Shown piece after piece: positions 8,162-16,847 of a DNA stretch of 64,000 nt. This DNA is from WTJH01 sp049598145 (GTDB lineage Bacteria > Bacteroidota > Bacteroidia > Flavobacteriales > Flavobacteriaceae). The stretch covers positions 51,167 to 115,166 of the forward strand of contig JBMYNJ010000001.1 of NCBI GenBank assembly GCA_049598145.1, given 5' to 3'. Within the stretch, counting starts at the first letter, position 1; every line of letters begins with the position of its first letter. The notes beneath the pieces are model-generated. The model did not search any database. It was not told the origin of the DNA and worked only from the letters and a program-made list of their open reading frames with translations. Position numbers and translations under genes: made by a program.

Positions 8162-9259
8162 TTAATGATGTTCATGATCGTGTTCTTCCACGGCCATTCC
8201 GAAATACAGGGCGGAAAGCATCGTGAAAATATACGCCTGTAATAAGGCTACCAAAATTTCAATCAAAGAAATTGCAAAGGCCAGCATAAATGATAAACTG
8301 GACCCCAGCCAATTCTTGAAGATAAAAATCAAGGAGATTAAGCTCATCAATACGATATGTCCTGCCGAAATATTGGCATACAAACGAATCATGAGTGAAA
8401 AGGGTTTAATAAACACCCCTAAAAGTTCAATGGGTGCTAGAATGGGACGCATGAGTTTGGGAACGCCTGGCATCCAGAAAATGTGCATCCAATAATCTTT
8501 TTTAGCGGTAAGGTTGGTGATTAAAAACGTTAACAAAGCCAAGCAGAATGTTATAGCAATGTTTCCGGTAACATTAATTCCTAATGGGGTTAAGCCCAGT
8601 ATATTTAAAAACCAAACAAAGAAAAATAGGGTGAGCAAAAAGCTCATATAGCGTCGGTAATGCTTTTCTCCGATATTGGGAATGGCAATTTCGTCACGGA
8701 TATAAATCACTATGGGTTCAAAAAAGCGACCAATCCCCTCAGCAATCAATCCATTCCTGGCATAGGAACGCGCCAAACTCTGAAACAATAGCAGCATTAA
8801 AACTGCGGTGAAAAGAATAGATACCACACTTTTTGTGATCGAAAAGTCCAACGGTTTCAAATTAGTGGGGTGATGATCGGCATCATAGGTGATCTCTCCC
8901 GCCGCATTGGTTTTATAAATTTTACCGTGATAGAGTTTATAGTACTGGTCTCCCACATGGGCAACCGTTTCGCCGTGATGTAATTTTGAAGAGGAAAATA
9001 CCACGAGACCGTTATCCCATAAAATGACCGGCAAAGGCAGGCCAATATGTACTTTTTCATGGGTGGTTTCATCGGTATAACTCAGCAGATTAAAATCGTA
9101 AGAGTCTTGTAAGTGATGTTGAATATAGGCCTTAATTTCGGATTTTAAATCCCCCTCTGCGGCATGTGTATCTTGGGTGTCTTTCGCAAACCCATGAAGT
9201 CCTAACGACAGACAAAAAAGGGATAAAATTAAATTAGTGGAGCCAGATGGAGTCTTCAA
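8162..9259 (-). CDS. atpB: F-type ATP synthase a subunit with N-terminal extension
   Basis: The stator half of the proton channel. The C-terminal 220 residues hold the usual membrane helices, with the essential arginine in SLMIRLYANISAGH (Arg292). Before them is a signal-peptide-like segment (about 1-26) and a soluble domain (about 27-140). The domain is typical of Bacteroidetes subunit a but absent in E. coli. The C-terminus is His/acid-rich (EEHDHEHH). The start is a TTG at 9259, since no in-frame ATG is available. It heads the core operon, 195 bases after atpZ. Confidence 0.95.
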   Translation of the reverse strand: MKTPSGSTNLILSLFCLSLGLHGFAKDTQDTHAAEGDLKSEIKAYIQHHLQDSYDFNLLSYTDETTHEKVHIGLPLPVILWDNGLVVFSSSKLHHGETVAHVGDQYYKLYHGKIYKTNAAGEITYDADHHPTNLKPLDFSITKSVVSILFTAVLMLLLFQSLARSYARNGLIAEGIGRFFEPIVIYIRDEIAIPNIGEKHYRRYMSFLLTLFFFVWFLNILGLTPLGINVTGNIAITFCLALLTFLITNLTAKKDYWMHIFWMPGVPKLMRPILAPIELLGVFIKPFSLMIRLYANISAGHIVLMSLISLIFIFKNWLGSSLSFMLAFAISLIEILVALLQAYIFTMLSALYFGMAVEEHDHEHH

Positions 9260-9279
9260 GCTTCTTCGTTTTAGCGCTG

Positions 9280-9287
9280 CAAATTTA
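9280..9287 (-). promoter_or_regulatory. Candidate -7 box upstream of atpB
   Basis: The minus strand reads TAAATTTG, matching TAnnTTTG, 20 bases before the atpB start. No good -33 TTTG element is visible at the usual spacing. The gap of 195 bases between atpZ and atpB allows a separate promoter for the core operon. Confidence 0.35.
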
Positions 9288-9423
9288 TCAGGTTTAATCC
9301 AATAGAAAAAAGTTCTCCTAAATTATTTTTCTAAAATTTAAATGGCAAAAAGCTAATCTTTGTCATTCGATAAACAAAATTGTGCCGAATATAGAAGTCC
9401 TATCTCAAGCCATCCCCTAACTA

Positions 9424-9442
9424 CAGCAATTGTTCATTGCTG
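9424..9442 (-). promoter_or_regulatory. Stem-loop downstream of atpZ
   Basis: On either strand CAGCAAT and ATTGCTG form a perfect 7-bp stem around a 5-base loop. It lies 12 bases after the atpZ stop codon, in the atpZ-atpB gap. No T tract follows on the minus strand, so it may be a processing or pausing element rather than an intrinsic terminator. Confidence 0.45.
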
Positions 9443-9454
9443 GAAAAGTTTAAA

Positions 9455-9721
9455 TTATAAGCGCTTGGTGGTTTGTATAATCCGCCAAATCACCAATACT
9501 ACCCCACCAATAGACATCCAAAGAGTCCAATTGACGGCAGAAGGATATTGGGTATCGAGCCAGTGCCCGGCCCGAACACACGCCCACATAATAATAGCCA
9601 TTTGAAAAGCAAGGGTTGAAAAAATCAACCAGCTTTTAGGCCGTTTTTTCCTGGGATTTTCCGAATTTTCCAAGAGGTTTGATCTTGTCTCCAGCAGCTC
9701 CGCGCATCGAAACCTTCGCAT
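9455..9721 (-). CDS. atpZ: AtpZ/AtpI family ATP synthase accessory protein
   Basis: A small two-helix membrane protein just upstream of the ATP synthase genes. Helix 1 is about STLAFQMAIIMWACVRAGHWLD, with the family pattern of a turn followed by GxWLDxxxP. Helix 2 is about LWMSIGGVVLVIWRIIQ. AtpI/AtpZ proteins assist c-ring assembly or ion supply. The first ATG gives 88 residues and an 86-base overlap with the bactofilin gene. A TTG at 9673 (codon 17) would give a more family-like N-terminus and a 38-base overlap. The start is therefore uncertain; the identity is good. Confidence 0.75.
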   Translation of the reverse strand: MRRFRCAELLETRSNLLENSENPRKKRPKSWLIFSTLAFQMAIIMWACVRAGHWLDTQYPSAVNWTLWMSIGGVVLVIWRIIQTTKRL

Positions 9722-10031
9722 TGAAAATTGCGCCAGCGTCTACTACGAGCTTTCCGATAATTAAATCGCCTTCGATATTACTGGTCGATTTTAGAGCCAA
9801 GGTTTCGATCACCAAAAGGTTTCCTTTTAGGCTACCTTCGATATCGGCATTGGTACATTCGACTTGTCCTTTGACCCTTCCGTCTTTCCCAATAACTACT
9901 TTTCCTTTGGTTTTAACGCTTCCTTCTAAGATTCCATCGATACGAATATCTGCATCCGAATGGATTTCTCCTTTGATGGTGGTCGACTTTTCAATTCGAC
10001 TGTATTGCCCATTAATTTCATTGTTTTTCAT
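9636..10031 (-). CDS. Bactofilin (polymer-forming cytoskeletal protein)
   Basis: The 131-residue protein is built of short beta repeats in the bactofilin (DUF583) pattern: TTIKGEIHSDADIRIDGILEG, SVKTKGKVVIGKDG and TSNIEGDLIIGKLVVDAGA. Bactofilins polymerise into filaments that shape cells or position envelope machines. The start overlaps the end of sprE by 14 bases and its end overlaps atpZ, so sprE-bactofilin-atpZ form one tightly packed unit. Confidence 0.92.
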   Translation of the reverse strand: MKNNEINGQYSRIEKSTTIKGEIHSDADIRIDGILEGSVKTKGKVVIGKDGRVKGQVECTNADIEGSLKGNLLVIETLALKSTSNIEGDLIIGKLVVDAGAIFNAKVSMRGAAGDKIKPLGKFGKSQEKTA

Positions 10032-12483
10032 CTGTACTTTCTAATGATTTATTCCAGGTTTTTTCCTGAAGGGTTTTTTGATATTCGTCTGATAAAACTA
10101 CAAAATTATTTGAAGTGAGCTTAGACACTGCAGATTCGGGGAAATAGGGTCGCAAGCTATCGGTCTCCAATCGGTTTCTCACTTGATGTAAAACGATAAA
10201 TAAAGTTTCGGGATCGTAGCGATCTCGGGATAAAGTCCAGGGCAACTTTTGCTCCAAAATCCACTTGTTAAACAATTGGCTCAACGTATCGATTTGCGAC
10301 CGTTCATCGGACACCAGTGGGAAAACCCATTTCCAACTTTGAAGTTTGCGAATTTTTACGGGACTTTCTCTATTGAGTAAATTCAATTGTTTTTCGACCG
10401 CTTTTGCCAAAGGGTCCTCCGGATATTTCCGGATAAAGTCCCCCAATCGTTTTTTCCAATGCGTCTTCCCCTGCAGGCGACCCTCCACATGCACTTTTAA
10501 AAGTTCCAAGGCAGGCAAATAAGGGGATCCGCTAAAAAAGACCTCCAATGCTCCATAGTTATTGATCAACTCCTCATAGTCTCCCTTTTCAAAGGCTGCC
10601 CGCAGTGCGTTTATTTTCTTTTCGGGCGTGTTGATTGTTCCAATATCAGCTAAGTTGGGGTCCAATAAGACCTTAGTGTAGGGGCTTTCCGGATATTTTT
10701 CCTGTAATTCTTGGCGTAAGGGGCGAGTCAATTCTCCAAGCGCATCTCCGTTTTTACAACTGTGATATAACACTTGAACTTCTGTTTCGGGCTGTAAGGG
10801 TTCCTTTAATAAGGATGCAAGTCGTTGCTGGGATAGCTGTATGTCATTAAATTTCTCTTTGTAAAGAATGGCGGCTTGAAGGCGCACCCGATGGTTGACC
10901 TTAAGAATACTGTCTTGACTTTCCGCTGGGGGCAAGGTGGCTAAAAGCCCGTCCACGGTAAGTTGGGGTTTCTTATTTAGCTCTGTGGATTGGGTCTCGG
11001 CTAAGGCATTGAGATCTTGCTTTAACGAACTAGCCGAGCTCCATCGCCAGTTATCGACATTGGGACGATCGCCCCAGCGTTCGGCAAATTGAAGTTTGCC
11101 TTGTTCTTTTAAAAACTCGTTGTAGAAATAGAATTGATTGTCCCGATTCCCAAAAAGATTGAATCTGCTTTTTTCTTGCGGAGTTTTTGCCGCTTCTGCC
11201 TCTTTAATTTTTTGGATATAATCGGCAAAATATTGCTTTTGCTCTTCAGGAGTCATCCTTAACAAAGTCAATACACTATCGGTTTCTTGAATGGATTGTT
11301 CCACCTGAAACAGGGTCTCCATGCCTTCGCGTTGGCGTTGAAGTTTTCGCTTTTCTCGAGTATCGGCAGGCATCAGGGCTAGGAGGCTGTCTAAATATTT
11401 TCCACTGTCGAGATAAGCGCCCTGTTCATAGTTCCAATCGGAAAGTTGACGGTAAATCTTTTGACGAGTAAAGGCATCTACCGCAGGGGATTTTAAAGCT
11501 CTTTGAAACGCTTCCAAAGAAAGGCTGTCCTGATCTTCGGCGAGCCACCTTTCGGCTTTGGCCATGTGCAGCCAATGGGCGTAGATGCGATTCTCATACA
11601 ATTTTAAATATTTATCTAAGGCCTTTTGAAAGTCTGCCGTAGTGCCTTCGGTACTCAACTGCAAAGAACGGATTTTGGCTTGCATCCAAAATTTACGTGG
11701 GATGCGACGGTTCATCTCTACAATTTGAGCATATGCCCATCGGGCAGAATCCCGCTGCTGAAACTCCTCAAATAATTGACCCGTGATGAACAGATACCGG
11801 GCGCGTAGCCTTTTGTTGTATTCCGCTAATGCAGCCGTTTTGATATAGATCAGTGCTGAATCTTTTTGGGCAATATTTAAATGAGCCGCAGCCAAGGTGG
11901 CATTAGCAGGGCCCTTGTCAGGGCTTTTTGGGGTAAGATTTTCGGCCAAAGCACGAAGGTTGTCTATCGCCAGTTCATTGTTATTTAGGCGAATTTGGGT
12001 TTTTTCTCGCCAGATTCGGATTTGAGGATAGGCCGTAGGATCGACCGCATTTTTCATTAAATAATTAAAGGTCTCCAAAGCGGGAAAATAGCGCCGATCA
12101 TAATAGCGAGCTTTCCCCAAAAGCAGATAGGCCTGATCGATGACCGAATTTCGTTGTTCCCCTTCGATATTCATCGAGTGCTTTTGGATCGTTTTTACCG
12201 CTTTTTCTTCTGCTCGTTCAAACCCGGGAACAATGGTACTGCTTTCAGCTTGTTCCCCTCTTAGCATAATTGGCTCTATGGCCAATAGCTCGTAGAAGTT
12301 GTCTTCGTAGGTTTCTTCCAGAATCTGTAGCCCAATCTTAAAGGCTTCTTCCCCATTAAACAAAACATTGTATTGAGAGTTCAGTTCGTGATAGCCCCGA
12401 TTGAGCATACGATTCTTTTGAGTGGAGCAACTCCACAAAAGACTGAACGAAATAAGGCTAAAAATAAAGGGTCGAAAATTCAT
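10018..12483 (-). CDS. sprE: SprE/PorW-type TPR lipoprotein of gliding/type IX secretion
   Basis: About 821 residues from the second ATG (12483), with a lipoprotein signal peptide ending LLWSC. The N-terminal sequence CSTQKNRMLNRGYHELNSQYNVLFNGEEA is characteristic of SprE (Flavobacterium) and PorW (Porphyromonas), TPR lipoproteins needed for type IX secretion and gliding. Helical TPR-like repeats follow through about residue 400, then a long helical tail. The operon with a bactofilin and ATP synthase genes also fits SprE loci. An upstream ATG at 12498 adds five residues. The exact ortholog name is by similarity, not alignment. Confidence 0.82.
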   Translation of the reverse strand: MNFRPFIFSLISFSLLWSCSTQKNRMLNRGYHELNSQYNVLFNGEEAFKIGLQILEETYEDNFYELLAIEPIMLRGEQAESSTIVPGFERAEEKAVKTIQKHSMNIEGEQRNSVIDQAYLLLGKARYYDRRYFPALETFNYLMKNAVDPTAYPQIRIWREKTQIRLNNNELAIDNLRALAENLTPKSPDKGPANATLAAAHLNIAQKDSALIYIKTAALAEYNKRLRARYLFITGQLFEEFQQRDSARWAYAQIVEMNRRIPRKFWMQAKIRSLQLSTEGTTADFQKALDKYLKLYENRIYAHWLHMAKAERWLAEDQDSLSLEAFQRALKSPAVDAFTRQKIYRQLSDWNYEQGAYLDSGKYLDSLLALMPADTREKRKLQRQREGMETLFQVEQSIQETDSVLTLLRMTPEEQKQYFADYIQKIKEAEAAKTPQEKSRFNLFGNRDNQFYFYNEFLKEQGKLQFAERWGDRPNVDNWRWSSASSLKQDLNALAETQSTELNKKPQLTVDGLLATLPPAESQDSILKVNHRVRLQAAILYKEKFNDIQLSQQRLASLLKEPLQPETEVQVLYHSCKNGDALGELTRPLRQELQEKYPESPYTKVLLDPNLADIGTINTPEKKINALRAAFEKGDYEELINNYGALEVFFSGSPYLPALELLKVHVEGRLQGKTHWKKRLGDFIRKYPEDPLAKAVEKQLNLLNRESPVKIRKLQSWKWVFPLVSDERSQIDTLSQLFNKWILEQKLPWTLSRDRYDPETLFIVLHQVRNRLETDSLRPYFPESAVSKLTSNNFVVLSDEYQKTLQEKTWNKSLESTDEKQ

Positions 12484-12541
12484 CAGTGGCCAATTCAATA
12501 ACTGCCATTTTGAATAACTTCTTTTTTAAGCATTTAGTATG

Positions 12542-13249
12542 TCAATGCTCTGAAATCGACTTGAAATAGCTCTCTAATGCAGACAGGGTCTCCGGAGTGG
12601 TTATGGTATCTTTTTGAATCTCTCCGCGATCCAAAAGCACAATACGCTCACAAACTTCGGTAATGTGGTTCAGGTCGTGGCTGGAAATCAAAAGGGTCGT
12701 TTGAGATTCTTCACTTAAACTTTTCAGGAGTTCTTTGAGCTGCATTTGGGAACTGGGGTCTAAGTTAGCAAAGGGCTCGTCTAAAATCACCACTTCCGGG
12801 TCGCCAATCAAACAAGCGATCAGGCCTACTTTTTTTTGGTTTCCCTTAGAAAGGTCTCGGATGTAGCGTTTCCGACCCAAAATTTCCCCTTTAAAAAAAG
12901 ATTCAAATCCCTGTAACCAACTGTGCAATTCTCCTAGGTCTACCTGTCTTAATTGAGCAATCAATTCGAAATATTCCTCCGGGGTTAGGTATCCTATCAG
13001 AAAATCCTGATCGATGTAGGCCGCAGTAAACGATTTCCAACGATCGTTTTTTTGCACTTGTTCTTGACCAATGGTGATTTCGCCTTGGGTGGGTTCCACT
13101 AAATCCAAGAGCAAACTAAACAAGGTGGTTTTTCCAGCCCCATTGTTCCCCACTAAACCAAAACTTTGGGCTTTTGGGATATCCAATTCGGGAATGTTCA
13201 GCACGACATTCGTTCCGTATTTTTTGATTAATTCTTTAACCTCAATCAT
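12542..13249 (-). CDS. ABC transporter ATP-binding protein
   Basis: A 235-residue ATPase. Walker A is GNNGAGKT (about 34-41) and Walker B is VVILDEPFANLD. The ABC signature reads LSKGNQKKVGL, so the usual LSGGQ is altered to LSKGN, as in several drug/antimicrobial-peptide-type exporters. The H-loop is ISSHDLNHI. It pairs with the permease immediately upstream (3-base gap). Substrate unknown. Confidence 0.93.
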   Translation of the reverse strand: MIEVKELIKKYGTNVVLNIPELDIPKAQSFGLVGNNGAGKTTLFSLLLDLVEPTQGEITIGQEQVQKNDRWKSFTAAYIDQDFLIGYLTPEEYFELIAQLRQVDLGELHSWLQGFESFFKGEILGRKRYIRDLSKGNQKKVGLIACLIGDPEVVILDEPFANLDPSSQMQLKELLKSLSEESQTTLLISSHDLNHITEVCERIVLLDRGEIQKDTITTPETLSALESYFKSISEH

Positions 13250-13252
13250 AAA

Positions 13253-14719
13253 TTATTGTTTTCTAAATGCCGAAAGGGCTTTGTATTTCTGTTGCATATA
13301 AAGTTTGGTCAAAGCCAACAACATACGGTCTCTTAACAAGAACCCTAAAAGTCCTGTTCCGGCTAAAATTAAAATTCCAGCATTAAAATGCAGCAATTTG
13401 TATCCGATATAAAACAGCAGCATGGGCACTAAAATTTTCGGAATAACAAAGGCGAACTGGAGCAAACTAAAGGCCTTCGAGTTTTCAAAAGCTTTCGCTT
13501 TTACATTGAGAGACAAGCGGGTCTGGTTGTAAACCCCTGAATACAGGTTCAATAAGCTGCCCACTCCCATATTAAAAAAGGCTCCCGCAACAATGATCCC
13601 ATACATCCGGGTACTCAACAGTAGATAAGGAGCTGCTACAAGGGTACTCACAGCGGTGATCACCACCATCAGCCACCATTTGGAGAGTAGATATTCCCGG
13701 TAAGATAAGTTTTGAGACATCAAAAGAGGATAATATTCGCTATCCCATGCGGGGATATTTTGTCCAAAAGTCATCAGGAACCCTCCCGTCACAAATAAAC
13801 CGGCAAACACCAAGGTGGCCGGCATTTCCCGATAAATCTCTTGTGAAACGAAAATGAGCCCGTAAAACAAAAATAAGATCGAGGCAAAAATAACTTGTCG
13901 GGTTCTCACATTACGGATGATTAATCGTATATCGTTCCGCAAGAAAATACTGAGTTTCCCTAAACGGTTTAAAAAGGGAAGGTCCAAATTTTGGACCATA
14001 TAGTCTTTCTTTTTTAATCCCTTATCTAAATAAATTTGCTTGCGCAGATAGACATAGGTGCGTTGATAGAGCAGCAGCAGAATTAGGACGTTAATCCCCA
14101 CCTCCCATGGATGTTCCAACAACCGATAAAAAGCATCCCCTACCCAGGACTCCATAGCAAAGACCTCCCATTGACGCAGGCCAATAAAAACTGCTGCTAG
14201 CCCGGCGAAAATCCAAAAGTGGCGATTGCTCTTGTTGATCATAAAGTTCAGCAGATTGATCGCTAAAATCGTACATAAAACGCCCAGCCACCAAGCCAGA
14301 AAGCCCCATTGAAAGCCCTCTTTAATGGAGCAAATCACGACAAAGGGAAGGCCAATAATCCAAGGCGTACTGTTGTAAAAAGAAAGGGTCGATCGCATGA
14401 GCATTTGCGCAATAATTCGCGATCGTTTGATGGGCAAAAGCAACAGTTGTTGCAATTGGGTGGAGGGTATTTGTTGGATAAAATATCGGATCAAAAATTC
14501 TGTGGTAAAATAAGGCAATAGCCAAGGTTGCAAACTCTCCATAGGACTTTGATCGGGAAGTTGTTCTTCTAAAATAAAATAAAGCCCCACGCCCAAAAAC
14601 AGGAAGGAAACAAGCATATACAACCCAAAAAATCCGATGAGTATCCGAACCACCAACTTCGTTTCCCATTGGGGTGCCCGAAAAAAGGCCTTCCACATCA
14701 AACGTAAAAAAAACAACAT
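13253..14719 (-). CDS. DUF5687-type ABC transporter permease
   Basis: A 488-residue protein with about ten or more hydrophobic segments and a conserved RNDIRLIIRNVRTRQV linker. This layout matches DUF5687 proteins, Bacteroidetes permeases encoded beside an ABC ATPase. The pair probably exports a hydrophobic compound or acts in stress defence; sequence does not say which. The gene diverges from the reductase at 14802. Confidence 0.82.
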   Translation of the reverse strand: MLFFLRLMWKAFFRAPQWETKLVVRILIGFFGLYMLVSFLFLGVGLYFILEEQLPDQSPMESLQPWLLPYFTTEFLIRYFIQQIPSTQLQQLLLLPIKRSRIIAQMLMRSTLSFYNSTPWIIGLPFVVICSIKEGFQWGFLAWWLGVLCTILAINLLNFMINKSNRHFWIFAGLAAVFIGLRQWEVFAMESWVGDAFYRLLEHPWEVGINVLILLLLYQRTYVYLRKQIYLDKGLKKKDYMVQNLDLPFLNRLGKLSIFLRNDIRLIIRNVRTRQVIFASILFLFYGLIFVSQEIYREMPATLVFAGLFVTGGFLMTFGQNIPAWDSEYYPLLMSQNLSYREYLLSKWWLMVVITAVSTLVAAPYLLLSTRMYGIIVAGAFFNMGVGSLLNLYSGVYNQTRLSLNVKAKAFENSKAFSLLQFAFVIPKILVPMLLFYIGYKLLHFNAGILILAGTGLLGFLLRDRMLLALTKLYMQQKYKALSAFRKQ

Positions 14720-14772
14720 GACTTGGTTTTAGGTAATCAAATATATCGTTTTTCTAGCCAACTAAAGAAGCG

Positions 14773-14780
14773 TATTTTTG
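14773..14780 (+). promoter_or_regulatory. Candidate -7 box for the reductase gene
   Basis: TATTTTTG matches the Bacteroidetes -7 consensus TAnnTTTG. It lies 21 bases before the ATG at 14802. A TTTTTC stretch about 20 bases upstream is only a weak -33 candidate. Confidence 0.45.
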
Positions 14781-14801
14781 TGTGGGTTTAATTCCAATTG
14801 C

Positions 14802-15821
14802 ATGAAAAAAGAAACACTACAGATCAAAGAAGTGAGTCAACTCACACCCGAAGCGGTCCAGCTCAGTTTTGAGATCCCCGAAGCATCCCAAAAGCAGTAT
14901 GGATATGTTGCCGGACAATATGTAACGCTCGAAACCATCATTTCCGGCGAAACGGTTCGCCGATCCTATTCCATTTGCTCGGCCCCTTATGAAGACGACT
15001 TGGCGGTGGGCATTAAAGCCATTCCAAAAGGTGTTTTTTCCAACCACGCACAAAAACTAAAGGCAGGAGACTCCTTGGTGGTGGGCTTCCCGGAAGGCCG
15101 TTTTGTCTATCGCGAGACCCATATGCATCAGCTTGGAATCGCCGCAGGAAGTGGTATAACGCCCATTATGTCCCTATTAAAAACGCATTTAGACCAAAGC
15201 AGTCAACACCGGTTTACTTTAATTTATGGGAATAAATCTCCTGAAACCGCCATGTTTTATGAGGAGTTGGGCGCTTTGGAACAGCAAATGGAGGGGCGCT
15301 TAACAATTCATTGGGTCTTTAGTCGGGCTTCTGAAAAACAGGCTGCCTTTGGCCGAATCGACGCTGGATATTTAAAACACGTCCTTAAAGGATTCGACTC
15401 TCAACCTTCCTATCTCTGTGGCCCCGAAGCCATGATCCAAACCGGCCAACAGGTTTTAGAGTCTTTAGGGTTCTCCAAAGAGGAGATTCTATATGAATTG
15501 TTTTACAGTGAAAACACTGAAAAGAAGACTGATGCGGAAGCAGGAACCACCCAACTCGAATTGATTTGTGATGGAGAAACTCATCAGCTGCAACTTTCTG
15601 GGGAAAGTATATTAGATGCGGCTCTAAAGCATAAAATAGATGTCCCCTACTCCTGCCAGGGGGGCGTTTGCAGTAGCTGTATTGCTAAGTTAACCGAAGG
15701 CAAGGCCCGAATGGAAAACAACCAAATCCTCACGGATGGAGAAGTAGCCGAGGGCTTAGTCCTCACCTGTCAGGCCTATGCGGAAAGTTCGAAGATCGTA
15801 GTGGATTACGACGACGTTTAA
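14802..15821 (+). CDS. Flavin reductase with C-terminal 2Fe-2S ferredoxin domain (PaaE-like)
   Basis: A 339-residue three-part electron-transfer protein. Residues 1-100 form the FAD barrel with RRSYSICSAP. Residues 100-230 form the NAD(P) domain, starting GIAAGSGITPIMSL and ending with YLCGPEAM. The last 90 residues are a plant-type 2Fe-2S ferredoxin with CX4CX2C (PYSCQGGVCSSC) and a fourth Cys in VLTCQA. The order matches PaaE of phenylacetyl-CoA epoxidase, but no paaABCD genes are nearby, so the partner oxygenase is unknown. The ATG at 14802 is chosen; an in-frame extension to 14778 overlaps the -7 box. Confidence 0.9.
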   Translation: MKKETLQIKEVSQLTPEAVQLSFEIPEASQKQYGYVAGQYVTLETIISGETVRRSYSICSAPYEDDLAVGIKAIPKGVFSNHAQKLKAGDSLVVGFPEGRFVYRETHMHQLGIAAGSGITPIMSLLKTHLDQSSQHRFTLIYGNKSPETAMFYEELGALEQQMEGRLTIHWVFSRASEKQAAFGRIDAGYLKHVLKGFDSQPSYLCGPEAMIQTGQQVLESLGFSKEEILYELFYSENTEKKTDAEAGTTQLELICDGETHQLQLSGESILDAALKHKIDVPYSCQGGVCSSCIAKLTEGKARMENNQILTDGEVAEGLVLTCQAYAESSKIVVDYDDV

Positions 15822-16846
15822 CGAGCGATCATTTCCAGAGCTTTTTCCAAAACTGCCTCGGGCGGCAAACTCCGAAAAGCCTTTTCATAACCCTGAGGCA
15901 TTTTGTGGCCATAAACGGAGGTCGGCACTTGGGGGTATTGCTCCCGGTCGACCCCTAAATTTTCGTGCCCGCTCCCAAAAGGGGCAAAGCCAGCAAAAGG
16001 ATGGGTGAGCCCCCAAAGCGTTAAAACCTGCACCCCGGCATTGGCGGCAAAATGTCCGTTTGCGGAGTCCATAGCAATCATTAAATCTAAATGTGATATC
16101 AAGTCCAGCTGTTGTCTGAAATCTAATTCTTTACAAATATTAAAAACATTGGGGTAAGCTTGTGCCCAAACCGCCATTTGTGACAATTCTTCGGTTCCGG
16201 CGCCGAACAGCAAAACAAAATGTTTTTGCGACAAATAAGCGATCACTTTTTGCATGGCATCTAAGGGATATCGCTTGCCGGGAAAAGAAGCAAAGGGAGC
16301 GATCCCTACCCAAGGTGTTTTGCTGAGTTGCAAGGATTCCGGTAAATGCTCCGGTAGAGGCCGATTCAGACGTTGCTGTTCAGTAGGAATTTCCACCGGA
16401 AAGCCCAAGCGAAAAAAAACATCTGCATAGCGATAAACCGTATGTTCCAGAGGAACCCAACGTTTTTTTTTAGGACGGGTCAACTGCTTCTTTTCCGCTC
16501 GTCCTTTTCGGATTTGTTGCACTCTCATCCCCGTTACCCGAAAAAAGAAATTTAATACATGCGTACGCAGCACTCCGTGAAGGTCGGCAATAGCCTCCGG
16601 CTGAAGTTGGCGCAATTGCTTAAAAAATCGGTATAAGCCTACAAATCCTTTTAACTGTTGAGGCTCCATGGCGATAAATTTCACCTGCTCAAATTCCTGA
16701 AAAAGCGGCTGTACAAACGAACGGCTGACCAAAACCAGTTGTAAGTTGGGATACTTTTGAAAAAGGGCGCGAAAAACAGGCACGATCATGGCCACATCCC
16801 CTAAGGCAGAAAAGCGAAACACCAAAATTCTGGGTGTTTTTGCCAT
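15818..16846 (-). CDS. Glycosyltransferase family 9 (heptosyltransferase-like)
   Basis: The 342-residue protein begins ILVFRFSALGDVAMIVPVFRAL, the typical GT9 opening, and has the family C-terminal donor site AMDSANGHFAANAGVQVLTLWGLTHP. GT9 enzymes add heptose or related sugars to lipopolysaccharide core on the cytoplasmic face. It overlaps the end of the reductase gene by 4 bases (convergent). It follows the DUF4254 gene by 1 base, so the pair is co-transcribed. Confidence 0.9.
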   Translation of the reverse strand: MAKTPRILVFRFSALGDVAMIVPVFRALFQKYPNLQLVLVSRSFVQPLFQEFEQVKFIAMEPQQLKGFVGLYRFFKQLRQLQPEAIADLHGVLRTHVLNFFFRVTGMRVQQIRKGRAEKKQLTRPKKKRWVPLEHTVYRYADVFFRLGFPVEIPTEQQRLNRPLPEHLPESLQLSKTPWVGIAPFASFPGKRYPLDAMQKVIAYLSQKHFVLLFGAGTEELSQMAVWAQAYPNVFNICKELDFRQQLDLISHLDLMIAMDSANGHFAANAGVQVLTLWGLTHPFAGFAPFGSGHENLGVDREQYPQVPTSVYGHKMPQGYEKAFRSLPPEAVLEKALEMIAR

Positions 16847-16847
16847 A

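Noticed and set aside
9360..9605. Plus-strand frame across the atpZ-atpB gap
   Set aside because: It runs antisense over atpZ and shows no recognisable protein features.
14802..15821. Reductase as part of a phenylacetate (paa) operon
   Set aside because: No paaABCD or other ring-degradation genes are adjacent; only the domain order supports the PaaE likeness.
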